Source: Gemmatimonadota bacterium (lineage in GTDB: Bacteria; Gemmatimonadota; Gemmatimonadetes; Gemmatimonadales; GWC2-71-9). From it: DNA of 63,154 bases. Position 1 is the first letter of the stretch; every line of letters begins with the position of its first letter. This document shows positions 43,955 to 55,011 of the stretch, in pieces. The notes beneath the pieces were generated by a model. It did no database searches and had not been told where the DNA came from. It saw only the letters and a list, made by a program, of their open reading frames with translations. Both the position numbers and the translations under genes were made by a program. The stretch is from the NCBI GenBank assembly GCA_003223395.1, contig QHUZ01000046.1, forward strand, positions 1-63,154, read 5' to 3'.

Positions 43955-44449
43955 ATGAAGCTCGACATCATCGCCCAGATCGTGCAGATCTTGAAGGACG
44001 CCCCCGAGGTGGGGGCGATCGAGATCCGTCGCGGTCTGTTCGGGGCGTGGTCGTCGGTGCGGGTTTCGAAGGCGGGCCACGGGAATACGATCGGCGGGGG
44101 ACTGGCGGGGGGAGCCCATGTGGTCGTCTCGCACCCCGCTGCAGCACCCGGCGCCCCGCCTCCAGGCTCCGCTCCAACCGCTCCTGCTCCCTCTGCCGGC
44201 CCCCAGCTCCTCGAGATCAAGTCCCCGATGGTGGGGACGTTCTACCAGTCGCCCGAGCCTGCCGCGCAGCCGTACGTGAAGGTCGGGTCGCGGGTGAACG
44301 TAGGGCAGGTGGTCTGCATCATCGAAGCGATGAAGATCATGAACGAAATCGAGTCCGAGGTCGGCGGCGTCGTTCGGGAAGTCACCGCGCAGAACGCGCA
44401 ACCGGTGGAGTTCGGCCAGGTCCTTTTCCGGGTGGATCCGCATGGGTGA
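43955..44449 (+). CDS. accB: Biotin carboxyl carrier protein of acetyl-CoA carboxylase
   Basis: 164 residues. N-terminal part [20 protein letters not shown], a Gly/Ala/Pro linker (about 50-85) and the biotinyl domain with [31 protein letters not shown], in which the Lys of EAMKIMNE is biotinylated. It carries carboxyl groups from AccC to the carboxyltransferase for fatty-acid synthesis. Its normal partner accC is displaced by one gene, pilT. Confidence 0.96.
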   Translation: MKLDIIAQIVQILKDAPEVGAIEIRRGLFGAWSSVRVSKAGHGNTIGGGLAGGAHVVVSHPAAAPGAPPPGSAPTAPAPSAGPQLLEIKSPMVGTFYQSPEPAAQPYVKVGSRVNVGQVVCIIEAMKIMNEIESEVGGVVREVTAQNAQPVEFGQVLFRVDPHG

Positions 44450-45598
44450 GGCGACGCAGAGCAATCTGCCGGCATTCAACTTCAAACAAGCAATCACGCA
44501 CATGGTACAGCGCAACGGCTCCGACTTGCTGCTGAAAGTCGGGCGTCCCGCGACCATCCGCGTGAACGGCGACCTGGTCGCGCTCGATACCGCGCCACTC
44601 AAGCCGGAGGAGCTCAAGTCGCTCGCTGAGCAGATCATGACGCCGCGGCAGGTCAAGGAGTTCGCCGAGCATAAGGAGGCGGACTTCGCGATCGGCGTGC
44701 CGGGCGTCGGCCGGTTCCGGACGAACGTCTATCAGCAGCGCGGCACGGTGGCGTTCGCGTTCCGGGCGATTCCGTATGAGGTCAAGCAGATCCGCGAGCT
44801 GAATCTTCCGGGCGTGCTGGAGGAAATCGCGCTCAAGCCGCGCGGCCTGGTCCTGGTGACGGGCGTGACGGGGTCGGGGAAATCGACGGCGCTCGCCGCG
44901 ATGATCAACCACGTGAACACGAACCGGCGCGTGAACATCATCACGATCGAGGACCCGATCGAGTTCCTGCATCGCGACCAGCACGCCAACATCTCGCAGC
45001 GCGAGGTCGGCAACGACACCCTCACGTTCAACTCCGCGCTCCGGCACGTGCTACGGCAGGATCCCGATCTGATCCTGATCGGCGAGATCCGCGACATGGA
45101 GACGCTCGACACCGCCCTCAAGGCGGCGGATACGGGTCACATGGTGTTCTCGACGCTGCACACGACCGATGCGACGCAGACGGTGAGCCGCGTGATCTCG
45201 TTTTTCCCGCCGCACCAGCACGACGAGATTCGGCACCTCCTGTCCACCGCGCTGCAGGCGATCGTCTCGCTGCGACTGGTGCCGCGCAAGGACGGCCGCG
45301 GCCGCGTCCCGGCCGCCGAGGTACTGATCAATACGGCCGCCGTGGCCGACAACATCCGGGATCTGTCCAAGCAGCTCAACATTCCCGATCTCATCGCCCA
45401 AGGCTCGGTGCAGTACGGCATGCAGAGCTTCGACCAGTCGCTGTTCCACTGGTACCAGCAGGGCGTCATCAGCTACGAGAGCGCGATTTTCTACGCGACG
45501 AACCCGAGCGAGTTCGCCCTGAAGGTGTCGGGCGTGGATTCGTCCGGGAACCGGCTGGGTGGCTCCGACGCGGCCGGGGCGATCGAGCTTACGCCGTA

Positions 45599-45599
<1 letters not shown>
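44442..45599 (+). CDS. pilT: Type IV pilus retraction ATPase PilT
   Basis: 385 residues, beginning 8 bp inside accB and ending on the first base of accC. Family features: the N-terminal PilT domain ([20 protein letters not shown]), Walker [19 protein letters not shown], the Asp box [12 protein letters not shown], Walker [18 protein letters not shown] and the His box [16 protein letters not shown]. It powers pilus retraction for twitching motility. No pil structural genes are nearby. The tail after ATNPSEF (about 20 residues) is typical of PilT. Confidence 0.94.
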
Positions 45600-46953
<1,354 letters not shown>

Positions 46954-46957
<4 letters not shown>

Positions 46958-47679
46958 AGATCGACGTCTACTACACCCCACTCGGCCTCAATGCGGGAGA
47001 TCTGACGGGCCGAGCGGTCGTCGTCATTGACGTGCTGCGGGCGACCAGCACGATCGTGACCGCGCTCGCGGCCGGGGCGAAGGCCATCGTCCCCGCCGCC
47101 AGCTCGGACGAGGTCGTGCGCCTCACCGCGAACCTGGAGAAGAACGGGATCGTCCTCGCGGGCGAGCGGCGCCTGCTGAAGATCGAGGGATTCAGCCTGG
47201 GGAATTCGCCACGGGAGATGACGAAGGAAGCCGTGGGCGGGAAGACGCTGTTTTTGGCCACGACCAACGGCACACCCGCCCTGCTGGCGGCACAAGGCGG
47301 GGATCCGGTGCTGGTCGCCGCAGCCTTGAACTTCAGCGCCGTGGCCGAGCGCGCCCGCGGGCTGTTCACCGAGCGCGGCGATCTCGTCATCATTTGCGCG
47401 GGGCGCGATAAGCAGTTCGCGCTCGAGGACGCCTACACCGCCGGCCGCCTGATCAAGGCGGTGAAGAAGGGCGTGCCGCCGAAAAAGCTCGCCCTCAACG
47501 ACGCCGCACAGGTCTCGCTCGACCTCGCGGCGCTGGGCGGCTGGCAGGATGCGCTCGGCGCGAGTGATGCCGCGCGCATGCTCGGCGAGGCGGGCCTCGG
47601 GGATGACGTGAAGTTCTGCGCTAATCCCGACCGGCTCTCGATCGTCCCCGTCTACGCGGATCGCCGCATCGCGGCATGA
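46954..47679 (+). CDS. comB: ComB-family 2-phosphosulfolactate phosphatase
   Basis: 241 residues, ATGA overlap with accC. Characteristic blocks: [56 protein letters not shown] and [20 protein letters not shown]. The named reaction belongs to coenzyme M synthesis in methanogens, but bacterial homologues are widespread without coenzyme M, and no comA or comC lies here, so the substrate is uncertain. It may act on phosphosulfolactate-like or other phosphate esters. Its stop overlaps ftsK by 4 bp. Confidence 0.85.
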
Positions 47680-49886
47680 ATCCCAAAGCTCGACAGGAGC
47701 TCGTCGGCATCGCGGCCCTGCTGGTGGGGTTCTTCCTCGGGCTGACGCTGCTGCCGGTGGCGTTGACGGGAAGCTGGGGACGGACGATCGGCAACGCGCT
47801 GTGGCAGCTGTTCGGCGTCGGCGCGATCGTCGTGCCCATCCTCGGCGTGGGCTGGGCGCTCGCCGCGTTCGAGCGACTCGGCGCGCTGTCCTGGGAGCGG
47901 GCAGCCGTGCTCGGCACCGGTCTCGTTCTCCTCATTCCGTATGGTATTGCGCTCGCCATCGGGCCGACGTTCCCACCCGACTACACGAACTGGACGCGCA
48001 GCGAGCGGCTCGTCGGGCTATTTCCCGGATTCCTGGCGAACGGTGTGCAAGGCGCGATCGGAACGGCAGGAGCTGTGCTTGCCGGTGTCTTCGCTCTGTC
48101 CGCCGTCGGCGCGCTGACTATCGGCTGGCATCCGTTGACACTACTCCGCGCGCGTGCTAGGGCTCCGGCAAAAGAGCGTGCGCCGTCCGCCGTGCGCAGT
48201 GCGCCGGAAGACATGCCATCCGACGATCGTAGGGTCTCCGATACTGCAGTCCGGCGTACGGCGTACGGCGCACAGCGCACGAAGGTAAAGCCCGCACCGT
48301 CCCCAAAGTCTCCACCACCTCCGGGCTCGCAGATCCCTCCCATCGAGTTGTTAACCGAGGGTCCGCTCGCGGTCGAAGACGCGGACGCGGCGCAGATCGA
48401 GGACATGGGCCGGCGGCTCGTCACGACGCTCGAGACGTTCCGTGTGGGCGCGCAGATCATCAACAAGACCGTGGGTCCGGTCGTGACGCGGTTCGAGCTC
48501 GAGCCGGGACGCGGCGTCAAGGTGGGGCGCGTGTCCTCACTCGCCGACGATCTCGCGCTCGCGATGCGCGCGCAATCGCTGCGGATCGTCGCGCCGATTC
48601 CGGGGAAGGCGGCGATCGGGATCGAGGTGCCGAATCCGACACCCCGGCTGGTCCACGTGCGCGATCTCATCGACAGCGCGGAATTCCGGCGCGCGGCGCG
48701 CGTGCTGCCGGTCGTCCTCGGCCGCAACCTGGAAGGCGATGAAGTCGTCGACGACCTGACGAAGATGCCGCACCTCCTCATCGCCGGCGCGACCGGGTCG
48801 GGAAAATCGGTGTGCATCAACGCGATCATCACGAGCCTGGTCTATGCCCATGGGCCCGACAAGCTGAAACTGCTGATGATCGATCCGAAAATGGTCGAGC
48901 TGTCGATGTACAGCGCGCTGCCGCACCTCGGTCTTCCCGTGGTGACGAGCCATCACAAAGCGGCGAACGTGCTGAAATGGGCGGTGTGGGAAATGGAGCG
49001 GCGCTACCGGTTGCTGCACGCCAATCACGCGCGCAACATCACGGACTTCAACAAGAAGGTCGAGACGAAGGCACCGCTGAAAGGGCCGCGTGAAACGCTG
49101 GCCACGCAGGCCGGCATTCAGAAAGAGCTGCCGTTCGATGCCGTGTACAGCGGCGGCATTCTCGCGTACATCGTGCTGATCGTGGACGAGCTGGCCGATC
49201 TCATGCTCACCGTGCAGGGCGAAATCGAAACGCCGCTCGCGGTGCTCGCCCAGAAAGCGCGCGCGATCGGCATCCACCTGATGCTCGCGACGCAGCGGCC
49301 GTCGGTGAACGTGATCACGGGATTGATCAAGGCAAACTTCCCGTGCCGGATCGCATTTCGCGTTTCGGCAAAAGTCGACAGCCGCACGATTCTGGATCAA
49401 AACGGCGCCGAAACGTTGCTCGGCAACGGCGACATGCTGTTCCTGCCGCCCGGCAAGAGCGAGCCGATGCGTGTGCAGGGCGCGTTCATTTCGACCGACG
49501 AGACGGAGAAGCTGATGGAGTGGTACAAGGCGCACGCCGCGGCGGCCGTCGCCGCGCCTGGAACGTCGATCGACGAGCAAGTTGCGGCGCTCGAGAAGGC
49601 GGAGAAGGAGGGAGAAGGAGGCGGGAGTCAGGAGCCGGGAGCCGGGGAACGCGATCCTCTCTTTCGGCACGCCGCGGAAGTTTGTATCCAAAACCAACTC
49701 GGATCTACGTCGTTGTTGCAGCGCCGGATGAGCATTGGGTACGGACGGGCGGCCCGCATCATCGATCAACTGGAGCTCGCGGGCGTCCTCGGCCCCGCCA
49801 ATGGCTCCAAACCCCGGGATGTGCTGGTAGGACTGGAAGAACTCGACGATCTCACCGGCCGGGAGGGCGCAAATTCGAGCAGCTAA
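47676..49886 (+). CDS. ftsK: DNA translocase FtsK/SpoIIIE
   Basis: 736 residues. Four membrane segments in the first 160 (for example IAALLVGFFLGLTLLPVALT and AAVLGTGLVLLIPYGIALAI), a linker carrying an inverted repeat, then the motor: VTRFELEPGRGVKVGRVSSL, Walker A LIAGATGSGKSVCINAII, MIDPKMVELSMYSALPHL, VLIVDELADLM and MLATQRPSVNVITGLIKANF. The gamma winged-helix (SLLQRRMSIGYGRAARIIDQ) at the C-terminus reads DNA polarity sequences. It moves DNA through the closing septum. A purine-rich insert (49594-49650) separates motor and gamma domain. It ends directly before the yraN ATG. Confidence 0.96.
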   Translation: MNPKARQELVGIAALLVGFFLGLTLLPVALTGSWGRTIGNALWQLFGVGAIVVPILGVGWALAAFERLGALSWERAAVLGTGLVLLIPYGIALAIGPTFPPDYTNWTRSERLVGLFPGFLANGVQGAIGTAGAVLAGVFALSAVGALTIGWHPLTLLRARARAPAKERAPSAVRSAPEDMPSDDRRVSDTAVRRTAYGAQRTKVKPAPSPKSPPPPGSQIPPIELLTEGPLAVEDADAAQIEDMGRRLVTTLETFRVGAQIINKTVGPVVTRFELEPGRGVKVGRVSSLADDLALAMRAQSLRIVAPIPGKAAIGIEVPNPTPRLVHVRDLIDSAEFRRAARVLPVVLGRNLEGDEVVDDLTKMPHLLIAGATGSGKSVCINAIITSLVYAHGPDKLKLLMIDPKMVELSMYSALPHLGLPVVTSHHKAANVLKWAVWEMERRYRLLHANHARNITDFNKKVETKAPLKGPRETLATQAGIQKELPFDAVYSGGILAYIVLIVDELADLMLTVQGEIETPLAVLAQKARAIGIHLMLATQRPSVNVITGLIKANFPCRIAFRVSAKVDSRTILDQNGAETLLGNGDMLFLPPGKSEPMRVQGAFISTDETEKLMEWYKAHAAAAVAAPGTSIDEQVAALEKAEKEGEGGGSQEPGAGERDPLFRHAAEVCIQNQLGSTSLLQRRMSIGYGRAARIIDQLELAGVLGPANGSKPRDVLVGLEELDDLTGREGANSSS
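48183..48285 (+). repeat. Inverted octamer-type repeat pair in the ftsK linker
   Basis: The left arm (48183-48206) is made of CCGTCCGC / CGTGCGCAG-like units; the right arm (48244-48285) contains CGGCGTACGGCGTACGG and CGCACAGCGCAC. The reverse complement of the right arm aligns with the left arm over about 30 bp with few mismatches. Both lie in the non-conserved linker between the membrane and motor domains. Confidence 0.65.
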
Positions 49887-50339
49887 ATGATGAGGCGTGC
49901 GGCAATCGGGTTATGGGAGCGTCCGGAGGACCGATACCTTCTCAGCGTGTCGAGCGGCATCCATAGCGATCCAGCGGACTGGTCCGACGCGCGCCACCAG
50001 CGCGGCCTTGCCGGTGAAGAGCAGGCGATCCGTTATCTCCAAGCCCGCGGCTGGGAGGTCGTTGCGCATCGCTTTCGCGTCGGCCGCATCGAGGTGGACC
50101 TGATCGCCCGGCGTGGTCATCTGGTGGCCTTCGTCGAAGTCAAAACCCGGCGGGGCACCGCGTTCGGGAGTCCGTTCGAAGCGGTGACGGGCGCCAAGCG
50201 GAGAGAAATCGTGAAAGTGGCGCGCGTGTGGATGGACCGTTATGGGCAGCGTTCCGACGTCTATCGCTTCGACTGTATAGCTATTGTCGACAACAAGTTA
50301 GAGCATCTGGAAGACGCCTTCCGTCCCGGATGGCGGTGA
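49887..50339 (+). CDS. yraN: UPF0102 (YraN) family protein, nuclease-like fold
   Basis: 150 residues; ATG 49887 follows the ftsK stop with no gap. Family core: [20 protein letters not shown], NRFRVGRxEIDLIA-like [20 protein letters not shown] and [15 protein letters not shown], which contains the acidic/Lys pattern of the restriction-endonuclease-like fold. The function is not established; a nuclease role in Holliday junction handling has been suggested. The first 30 residues are not conserved-looking, so the true start may be further in. Its neighbours ftsK and recA are both DNA-recombination genes. Confidence 0.88.
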   Translation: MMRRAAIGLWERPEDRYLLSVSSGIHSDPADWSDARHQRGLAGEEQAIRYLQARGWEVVAHRFRVGRIEVDLIARRGHLVAFVEVKTRRGTAFGSPFEAVTGAKRREIVKVARVWMDRYGQRSDVYRFDCIAIVDNKLEHLEDAFRPGWR

Positions 50340-50388
50340 CATCGGTTTCGGTATATATTCGGGCCTCAACCAGGAGGCTCGCCACCTT

Positions 50389-51495
50389 ATGTCGAGGTCA
50401 ACCATGGCAGAACAGCAACCGGCCAAGTCCTCCGTTCCCTCCCTCACGGACGACCGCCGCAAGGCACTGAATCTCGCGATCACGCAAATCGAGAAGACCT
50501 GCGGGAAGGGGTCCATCATGCGGATGGGCGCCGACACACCGCAGGTGCGCATTGCCGGGATATCGACCGGCGCCATCAATCTCGACGCGGCGATCGGGAT
50601 CGGCGGCATCCCCCGCGGCCGGGTGACGGAGATCTTCGGCCCCGAGTCGAGCGGCAAGACGACCCTGGCCCTGCACGTCGTCGCGCACGCGCAACGAGAG
50701 GGCGGTGCGGCCGCCTACATCGACGCCGAGCACGCCCTCGATGTCGAGTACGCCAAGAAGCTGGGCGTGGACATCGAGAATCTGCTCGTCTCCCAGCCGG
50801 ACACAGGCGAGCAGGGTCTCGAGATCTGCGAGATCCTGGTGCGCTCGGGTGCGGTGGACGTCGTGGTCGTCGATTCGGTGGCGGCCCTCGTGCCCAAAGC
50901 TGAAATCGAAGGGGAAATGGGCGACTCACTCCCGGGTCTGCAGGCTCGGCTCATGAGTCAGGCGCTGCGCAAGCTCGCCGGCGCGATCAACCGCTCACGT
51001 ACCTCGGTCATCTTCATCAATCAGCTGCGTGAGAAGATCGGGGTCATGTTCGGCAACCCTGAGACGACGAGCGGCGGCCGGGCGCTGAAGTTCTACGCGT
51101 CGGTGCGGCTCGACATGCGTCGCATCGCGCCGGTCAAGGATCGCGAAGTGGTGATCGGCAATCATGTGCGCGTGAAGGTGGTGAAGAACAAGGTGGCACC
51201 GCCGTTCCGCCAGGCGGAGTTCGACATCATGTTCGACGAAGGGATCAGCCACGAGTCGCTGCTCGTGGATATCGCGGCGGAGGCCGGCATCATCGAGAAG
51301 TCAGGCGCGTGGTACTCGTACGGCAAGGAGCGAATCGGACAGGGGCGTGAGAACGCCAAGTTGTACCTGAAGGACCACCCGGACATGTCGGCCGAAGTCG
51401 AGGCACGCGTGAAGCAGCACCTCGGCGTCAGTACTGTGGAACCGGGTGCAGGGGGAACAGTCGCCGACGAGGATACGCCCGCGAGCGAAGAGTGA
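50389..51495 (+). CDS. recA: Recombinase A
   Basis: 368 residues from ATG 50389, 11 bp after AGGAGG; ATG 50404 with GAGG at proper distance is an alternative. Walker A is [20 protein letters not shown]-binding loop L1 and L2 regions ([58 protein letters not shown]) are intact. The acidic C-terminus ([10 protein letters not shown]) is normal. It drives homologous recombination and the SOS response. I could not find a clear LexA box in the short upstream region. Confidence 0.97.
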   Translation: MSRSTMAEQQPAKSSVPSLTDDRRKALNLAITQIEKTCGKGSIMRMGADTPQVRIAGISTGAINLDAAIGIGGIPRGRVTEIFGPESSGKTTLALHVVAHAQREGGAAAYIDAEHALDVEYAKKLGVDIENLLVSQPDTGEQGLEICEILVRSGAVDVVVVDSVAALVPKAEIEGEMGDSLPGLQARLMSQALRKLAGAINRSRTSVIFINQLREKIGVMFGNPETTSGGRALKFYASVRLDMRRIAPVKDREVVIGNHVRVKVVKNKVAPPFRQAEFDIMFDEGISHESLLVDIAAEAGIIEKSGAWYSYGKERIGQGRENAKLYLKDHPDMSAEVEARVKQHLGVSTVEPGAGGTVADEDTPASEE

Positions 51496-52118
51496 TTCTC
51501 ACCGGACTCGCCCCCGATCCACACCGCCCAGACTACAGGCTGGTCGACGTGGATCGGGGGCGATTTGCGTCCCTCCGGGCCACAGATCTTGCAGATCTTG
51601 AACTGCGGATTGGCGCGGAGATTCCCGCCGTCATATTCGCCCGGCTGCAGGAGCTCGCCGATGTCGAAGCCGCCCATCGCGCCGCGCTGCGCGCCGTGGC
51701 CCGGCGTGCGCACGCGCGCGGTGACCTGCGGCGCCGGCTGCTGCAGAAACAACATCCCCCCGCCGCCGTCGATGCCGCTCTGGATCGGTTGCGCTCCGCC
51801 GGCCTGATCGACGACGCTCGCTTCGCGGTGGACTACGCGGCAGCCAAAGCTCGGCGCGGGCGCGGGCCGTCGCGATTGGCGCGCGATCTCCAGGCCCAGG
51901 GCGTCGATCGACGCGTTGCCGAAGACGCGGTGCGCACGTCGCTGGCGGCGGAAGGAGTCGATCCGACCGAAGCGGTGCGGGCGCTGGCCGAGAAGCGGGC
52001 TCGGCAGCTATCGGGGCTGCCGGCGGCGGTGAGGAAGCGAAGGCTGGTGGCGTTCTTGGTACGGCGAGGGTTCAACGGCGGGGACGTACGGGAGGTGGTC
52101 GAATCCCTTAACTCCTAG
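51492..52118 (+). CDS. recX: RecA regulator RecX
   Basis: 208 residues from a GTG overlapping the recA stop by 4 bp. Three-helix RecX repeats are seen: [60 protein letters not shown] and [20 protein letters not shown]. The first 60 residues resemble an N-terminal extension found in longer RecX proteins. RecX caps or inhibits RecA filaments, and overlap with recA keeps their ratio linked. Confidence 0.9.
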   Translation: MILTGLAPDPHRPDYRLVDVDRGRFASLRATDLADLELRIGAEIPAVIFARLQELADVEAAHRAALRAVARRAHARGDLRRRLLQKQHPPAAVDAALDRLRSAGLIDDARFAVDYAAAKARRGRGPSRLARDLQAQGVDRRVAEDAVRTSLAAEGVDPTEAVRALAEKRARQLSGLPAAVRKRRLVAFLVRRGFNGGDVREVVESLNS

Positions 52119-52138
52119 TTGCACTATATTTTACCTGC

Positions 52139-54760
52139 ATGAAGTCCGCCGACATCCGCCGCAAGTTCATCGACTACTTCAGGGCACCGCCTCGCTCCCA
52201 CCAGGAGGTGCCGAGCTCCTCCCTTGTCCCCGCAGACGACCCCACGCTGCTCTTCACCAACGCCGGGATGGTGCAGTTCAAGCGGGTGTTTCAGGGCTTG
52301 GAACGCCGCGACTACGCGCGAGCCGTAACCTGCCAGAAGTGCGTCCGGGCGGGGGGGAAACACAACGACCTCGAGCAGGTCGGCCATACCGCACGGCACC
52401 ACACCTTCTTCGAGATGCTCGGCAACTTCTCCTTCGGCGACTACTTCAAAAAGGAAGCGATCGAGTACGCCTGGGAGTGGGTGACGAGCAGCCAGTGGCT
52501 CGGCATCGATCCGGACCGCCTGTATGTCACGGTGCACCATTCCGACGATGAAGCGCGCAAGCTGTGGCGCCAGATCACCGGGATCTCGGAAGCCCGAATC
52601 TTCGGCCTCGGCGACAAAGACAACTTCTGGCAGATGGCCGATACCGGCCCCGCCGGCCCGAACACCGAGCTGAACGTCGACCTGCGACCCAAGAACGAGC
52701 GCGGCAAGGGTGAGCTCACGACGGACGAGTTCGTGCGCCTGAACGAGGAGGGCAAGCAGCTCGAGATCTGGAACCTCGTCTTCATGCAGTACGACCTGCA
52801 GCCCGACGGCTCGCGGAAGAATCTCCCGAAACCCTCGGTCGATACCGGGGCCGGGCTCGAGCGCATCGCCTCCGTCATGCAAAACGTGCCCTCGAATTTC
52901 GACACCGATCTGTTTCAGCCGATCATCGCGCAGGCCGTCGAGATTGTGGGGCGGCCCTACGATCGCGGTCCCTCCGGCGCGCCCTACCGCGTGCTCGCCG
53001 ACCATGCGCGCGCCGTCGCGTTTCTGCTCGCCGACGGCGTCTACCCGTCGAACGAAGGGCGCGGCTACGTCCTGCGGCGCATCCTGCGGCGGGCTGTGCG
53101 CCACGCCTGGCTTCTGGGCCGGCGCGAGCCGACGCTGGCGCCGCTCACGCGGTCGGTCACGGGCGCGATGGGGGACGTCTACCCGGAGCTCGGGTCGAAG
53201 GAGCAGCACATCGAGCGGGTCACCCGCGCCGAAGAGGAGCGCTTCCTCGAGACTATTGAAGGCGGACTCACGCGGATGGAGGAGTTGCGTCACCAGCCGG
53301 TTATTTCGGGCGACGATGCGTTCAAGCTGTACGATACCTACGGCTTCCCGCTCGATCTGACGCAGATGATCGCCGCCGAGCATGGGCATACGGTGGACGT
53401 CGAGGGATTCGAGCAGGCGCTGGGGCAACAGCGGCGGCGATCCAGGGCGGCGAGGAAGGCGGCGGCGGCGGGGGGCGGCGAAGGGCGGCAAAGGGGCGGC
53501 GAATGGGTTGAGTTAAAGAAGAAGGGCAAGCAGAAGTGGATCGGGTACGAGGCCACCAAGGCCGAGACCGAACCGATCGCATTTCGGCAGACCGGTGATC
53601 AACTCGAGCTGATCCTCGAGGAGAATCCGTTCTACGCCGAGTCGGGCGGCCAGGTCAGCGACACCGGTGTGGTCCAAGGGGACGGGTGGGAGTTGACCGT
53701 TGCAGGCGTCGAGAAGGTGGACGGCAGGAACGCCGTCGTCGGCACGTTCGGCGAGACGTTCGAGCCGACGCCCGCGCTCGCGCAGGTCAACGAGGCGCGG
53801 CGCCGCAATATCGAGCGCAATCACACCGCGACGCATCTCGTGCATGCGGCGCTGCGGAAGATTCTGGGCCCGCACGTGCGCCAGGCCGGATCGGTCGTCG
53901 CGCCCGAGCGGCTGCGGTTCGACTTCAGCCATCCCGGTCCCATCAAGCGTGATCAGCTCGGCGTCATCGAGGCCGAGGTGAACGCGCACGTGTGGGAGAA
54001 TCTCCCTATCGAGACCCGACAGATGGCGTACAAAGACGCGGTGGCGGCGGGCGCCATGGCGTTGTTTGGCGAGAAATACGGCGACGTGGTACGGGTGGTG
54101 GACGTTCCCGGCGTGTCGCTCGAGCTGTGCGGCGGTACCCACGTCGGGTCGACGGGACAGATCGCGCTGTTTCGCTTCACGCACGAGACCGGCGCTGCTG
54201 CGGGCGTGCGCCGCATCGAGGCGCTCACCGGTCCCACGGCCTACCGTTACGCGCTCGAGCAGCAGGGCCGCCTGTCCGAAGCCGCGGGACTGCTCAAGAC
54301 GCAGCCCGAGCATCTGGCGCGCCGCATCGAAGCGATGCTGGAGGAGAACCGGAAGCTCGAACGGCGGGTTCAGGAGCTGCTGAAATCGGGAGGCGGGACA
54401 CGGGAAACGGGAAACGTGGAACGCATCGGGGATGTGGAGCTCTATATCGACGAGTCCGAGCTCGACGACCGCGGCCAAATCGCCGCGATCATGGATGGCT
54501 TCCGCGCGAAGCATAAGCGCGCTATTTCCGTGCTGTTCATAAAAGGCGAGCGAGCCGGGATCCACGTGGCCGTTACGGACGATCTGGTCTCCAAGGGCGT
54601 CAAAGCGGGTGACATCGCCAATGCCATCGCGTCCACGACGGGCGGGAAGGGCGGCGGGCGGCCCCATTTTGCGTCCGCCGGTGTCGGGGACGCCACCAAG
54701 CTGGGCGAGGCACGCGCGCGCACGCCGGACATCGTTCGGGAGTTGGCATCGTCGCGATGA
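52139..54760 (+). CDS. alaS: Alanyl-tRNA synthetase
   Basis: 873 residues, usual length. Class II catalytic motifs: FTNAGMVQFKRVFQG, NDLEQVGHTARHHTFFEMLG, PDGSRKNLPKPSVDTGAGLE and NEGRGYVLRRILRRAVRHAW. The editing domain has zinc ligands in NHTATHLVHAAL (HxxxH) and ELCGGTHV (Cys, His). A C-terminal DHHA1 domain (GKGGGRPHFASAGVGDATKL) closes it. Two non-conserved low-complexity inserts are notable: near 53450-53510 (Ala/Gly/Arg-rich) and 54388-54424 (GGGA-type repeat). The catalytic parts are intact. Confidence 0.97.
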   Translation: MKSADIRRKFIDYFRAPPRSHQEVPSSSLVPADDPTLLFTNAGMVQFKRVFQGLERRDYARAVTCQKCVRAGGKHNDLEQVGHTARHHTFFEMLGNFSFGDYFKKEAIEYAWEWVTSSQWLGIDPDRLYVTVHHSDDEARKLWRQITGISEARIFGLGDKDNFWQMADTGPAGPNTELNVDLRPKNERGKGELTTDEFVRLNEEGKQLEIWNLVFMQYDLQPDGSRKNLPKPSVDTGAGLERIASVMQNVPSNFDTDLFQPIIAQAVEIVGRPYDRGPSGAPYRVLADHARAVAFLLADGVYPSNEGRGYVLRRILRRAVRHAWLLGRREPTLAPLTRSVTGAMGDVYPELGSKEQHIERVTRAEEERFLETIEGGLTRMEELRHQPVISGDDAFKLYDTYGFPLDLTQMIAAEHGHTVDVEGFEQALGQQRRRSRAARKAAAAGGGEGRQRGGEWVELKKKGKQKWIGYEATKAETEPIAFRQTGDQLELILEENPFYAESGGQVSDTGVVQGDGWELTVAGVEKVDGRNAVVGTFGETFEPTPALAQVNEARRRNIERNHTATHLVHAALRKILGPHVRQAGSVVAPERLRFDFSHPGPIKRDQLGVIEAEVNAHVWENLPIETRQMAYKDAVAAGAMALFGEKYGDVVRVVDVPGVSLELCGGTHVGSTGQIALFRFTHETGAAAGVRRIEALTGPTAYRYALEQQGRLSEAAGLLKTQPEHLARRIEAMLEENRKLERRVQELLKSGGGTRETGNVERIGDVELYIDESELDDRGQIAAIMDGFRAKHKRAISVLFIKGERAGIHVAVTDDLVSKGVKAGDIANAIASTTGGKGGGRPHFASAGVGDATKLGEARARTPDIVRELASSR

Positions 54761-55011
54761 CCCGCGACCAGGTGTTGGCGTGGCTCGACACGCGCCGCCC
54801 CGTGCCGCCGGCCACACTGCGCGACCGTCTGCGCCGCGCCGTGCACGACGCGCCCGGCGGGCTCGCGGCGCACCTCGCGCGCCTGGGTCAGGAATTGCTG
54901 GACGGGGTAACATCGCAACCAGCGGGAGGCCGCGAGTTGGCGCTCGATCTGCTCGCGGCGGACGCATTCGCCACCTACGCTTTCGAGGCTCAGGCCGAAG
55001 ATGAGACTTGA
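54757..55011 (+). CDS. Small conserved-looking protein of unknown function
   Basis: 84 residues, ATGA overlap with alaS and an 11-bp overlap with the next gene. It is rich in Ala, Arg, Leu and Asp, with probable amphipathic helices (MTRDQVLAWLDTRRPVPPAT, LRDRLRRAVHDAPGGLAAHL) and no signal peptide, Cys cluster or membrane segment. I do not recognise a family. Its tight packing between alaS and the GGGP synthase-like gene supports that it is real and suggests co-translation with them. Confidence 0.6.
   Translation: MTRDQVLAWLDTRRPVPPATLRDRLRRAVHDAPGGLAAHLARLGQELLDGVTSQPAGGRELALDLLAADAFATYAFEAQAEDET

Noticed and set aside
50340-50388. Possible LexA/SOS box upstream of recA
   Set aside because: No GAAC-N4-GTTC or similar palindrome could be seen in the short gap; only an AT-rich TATATATT stretch is present.
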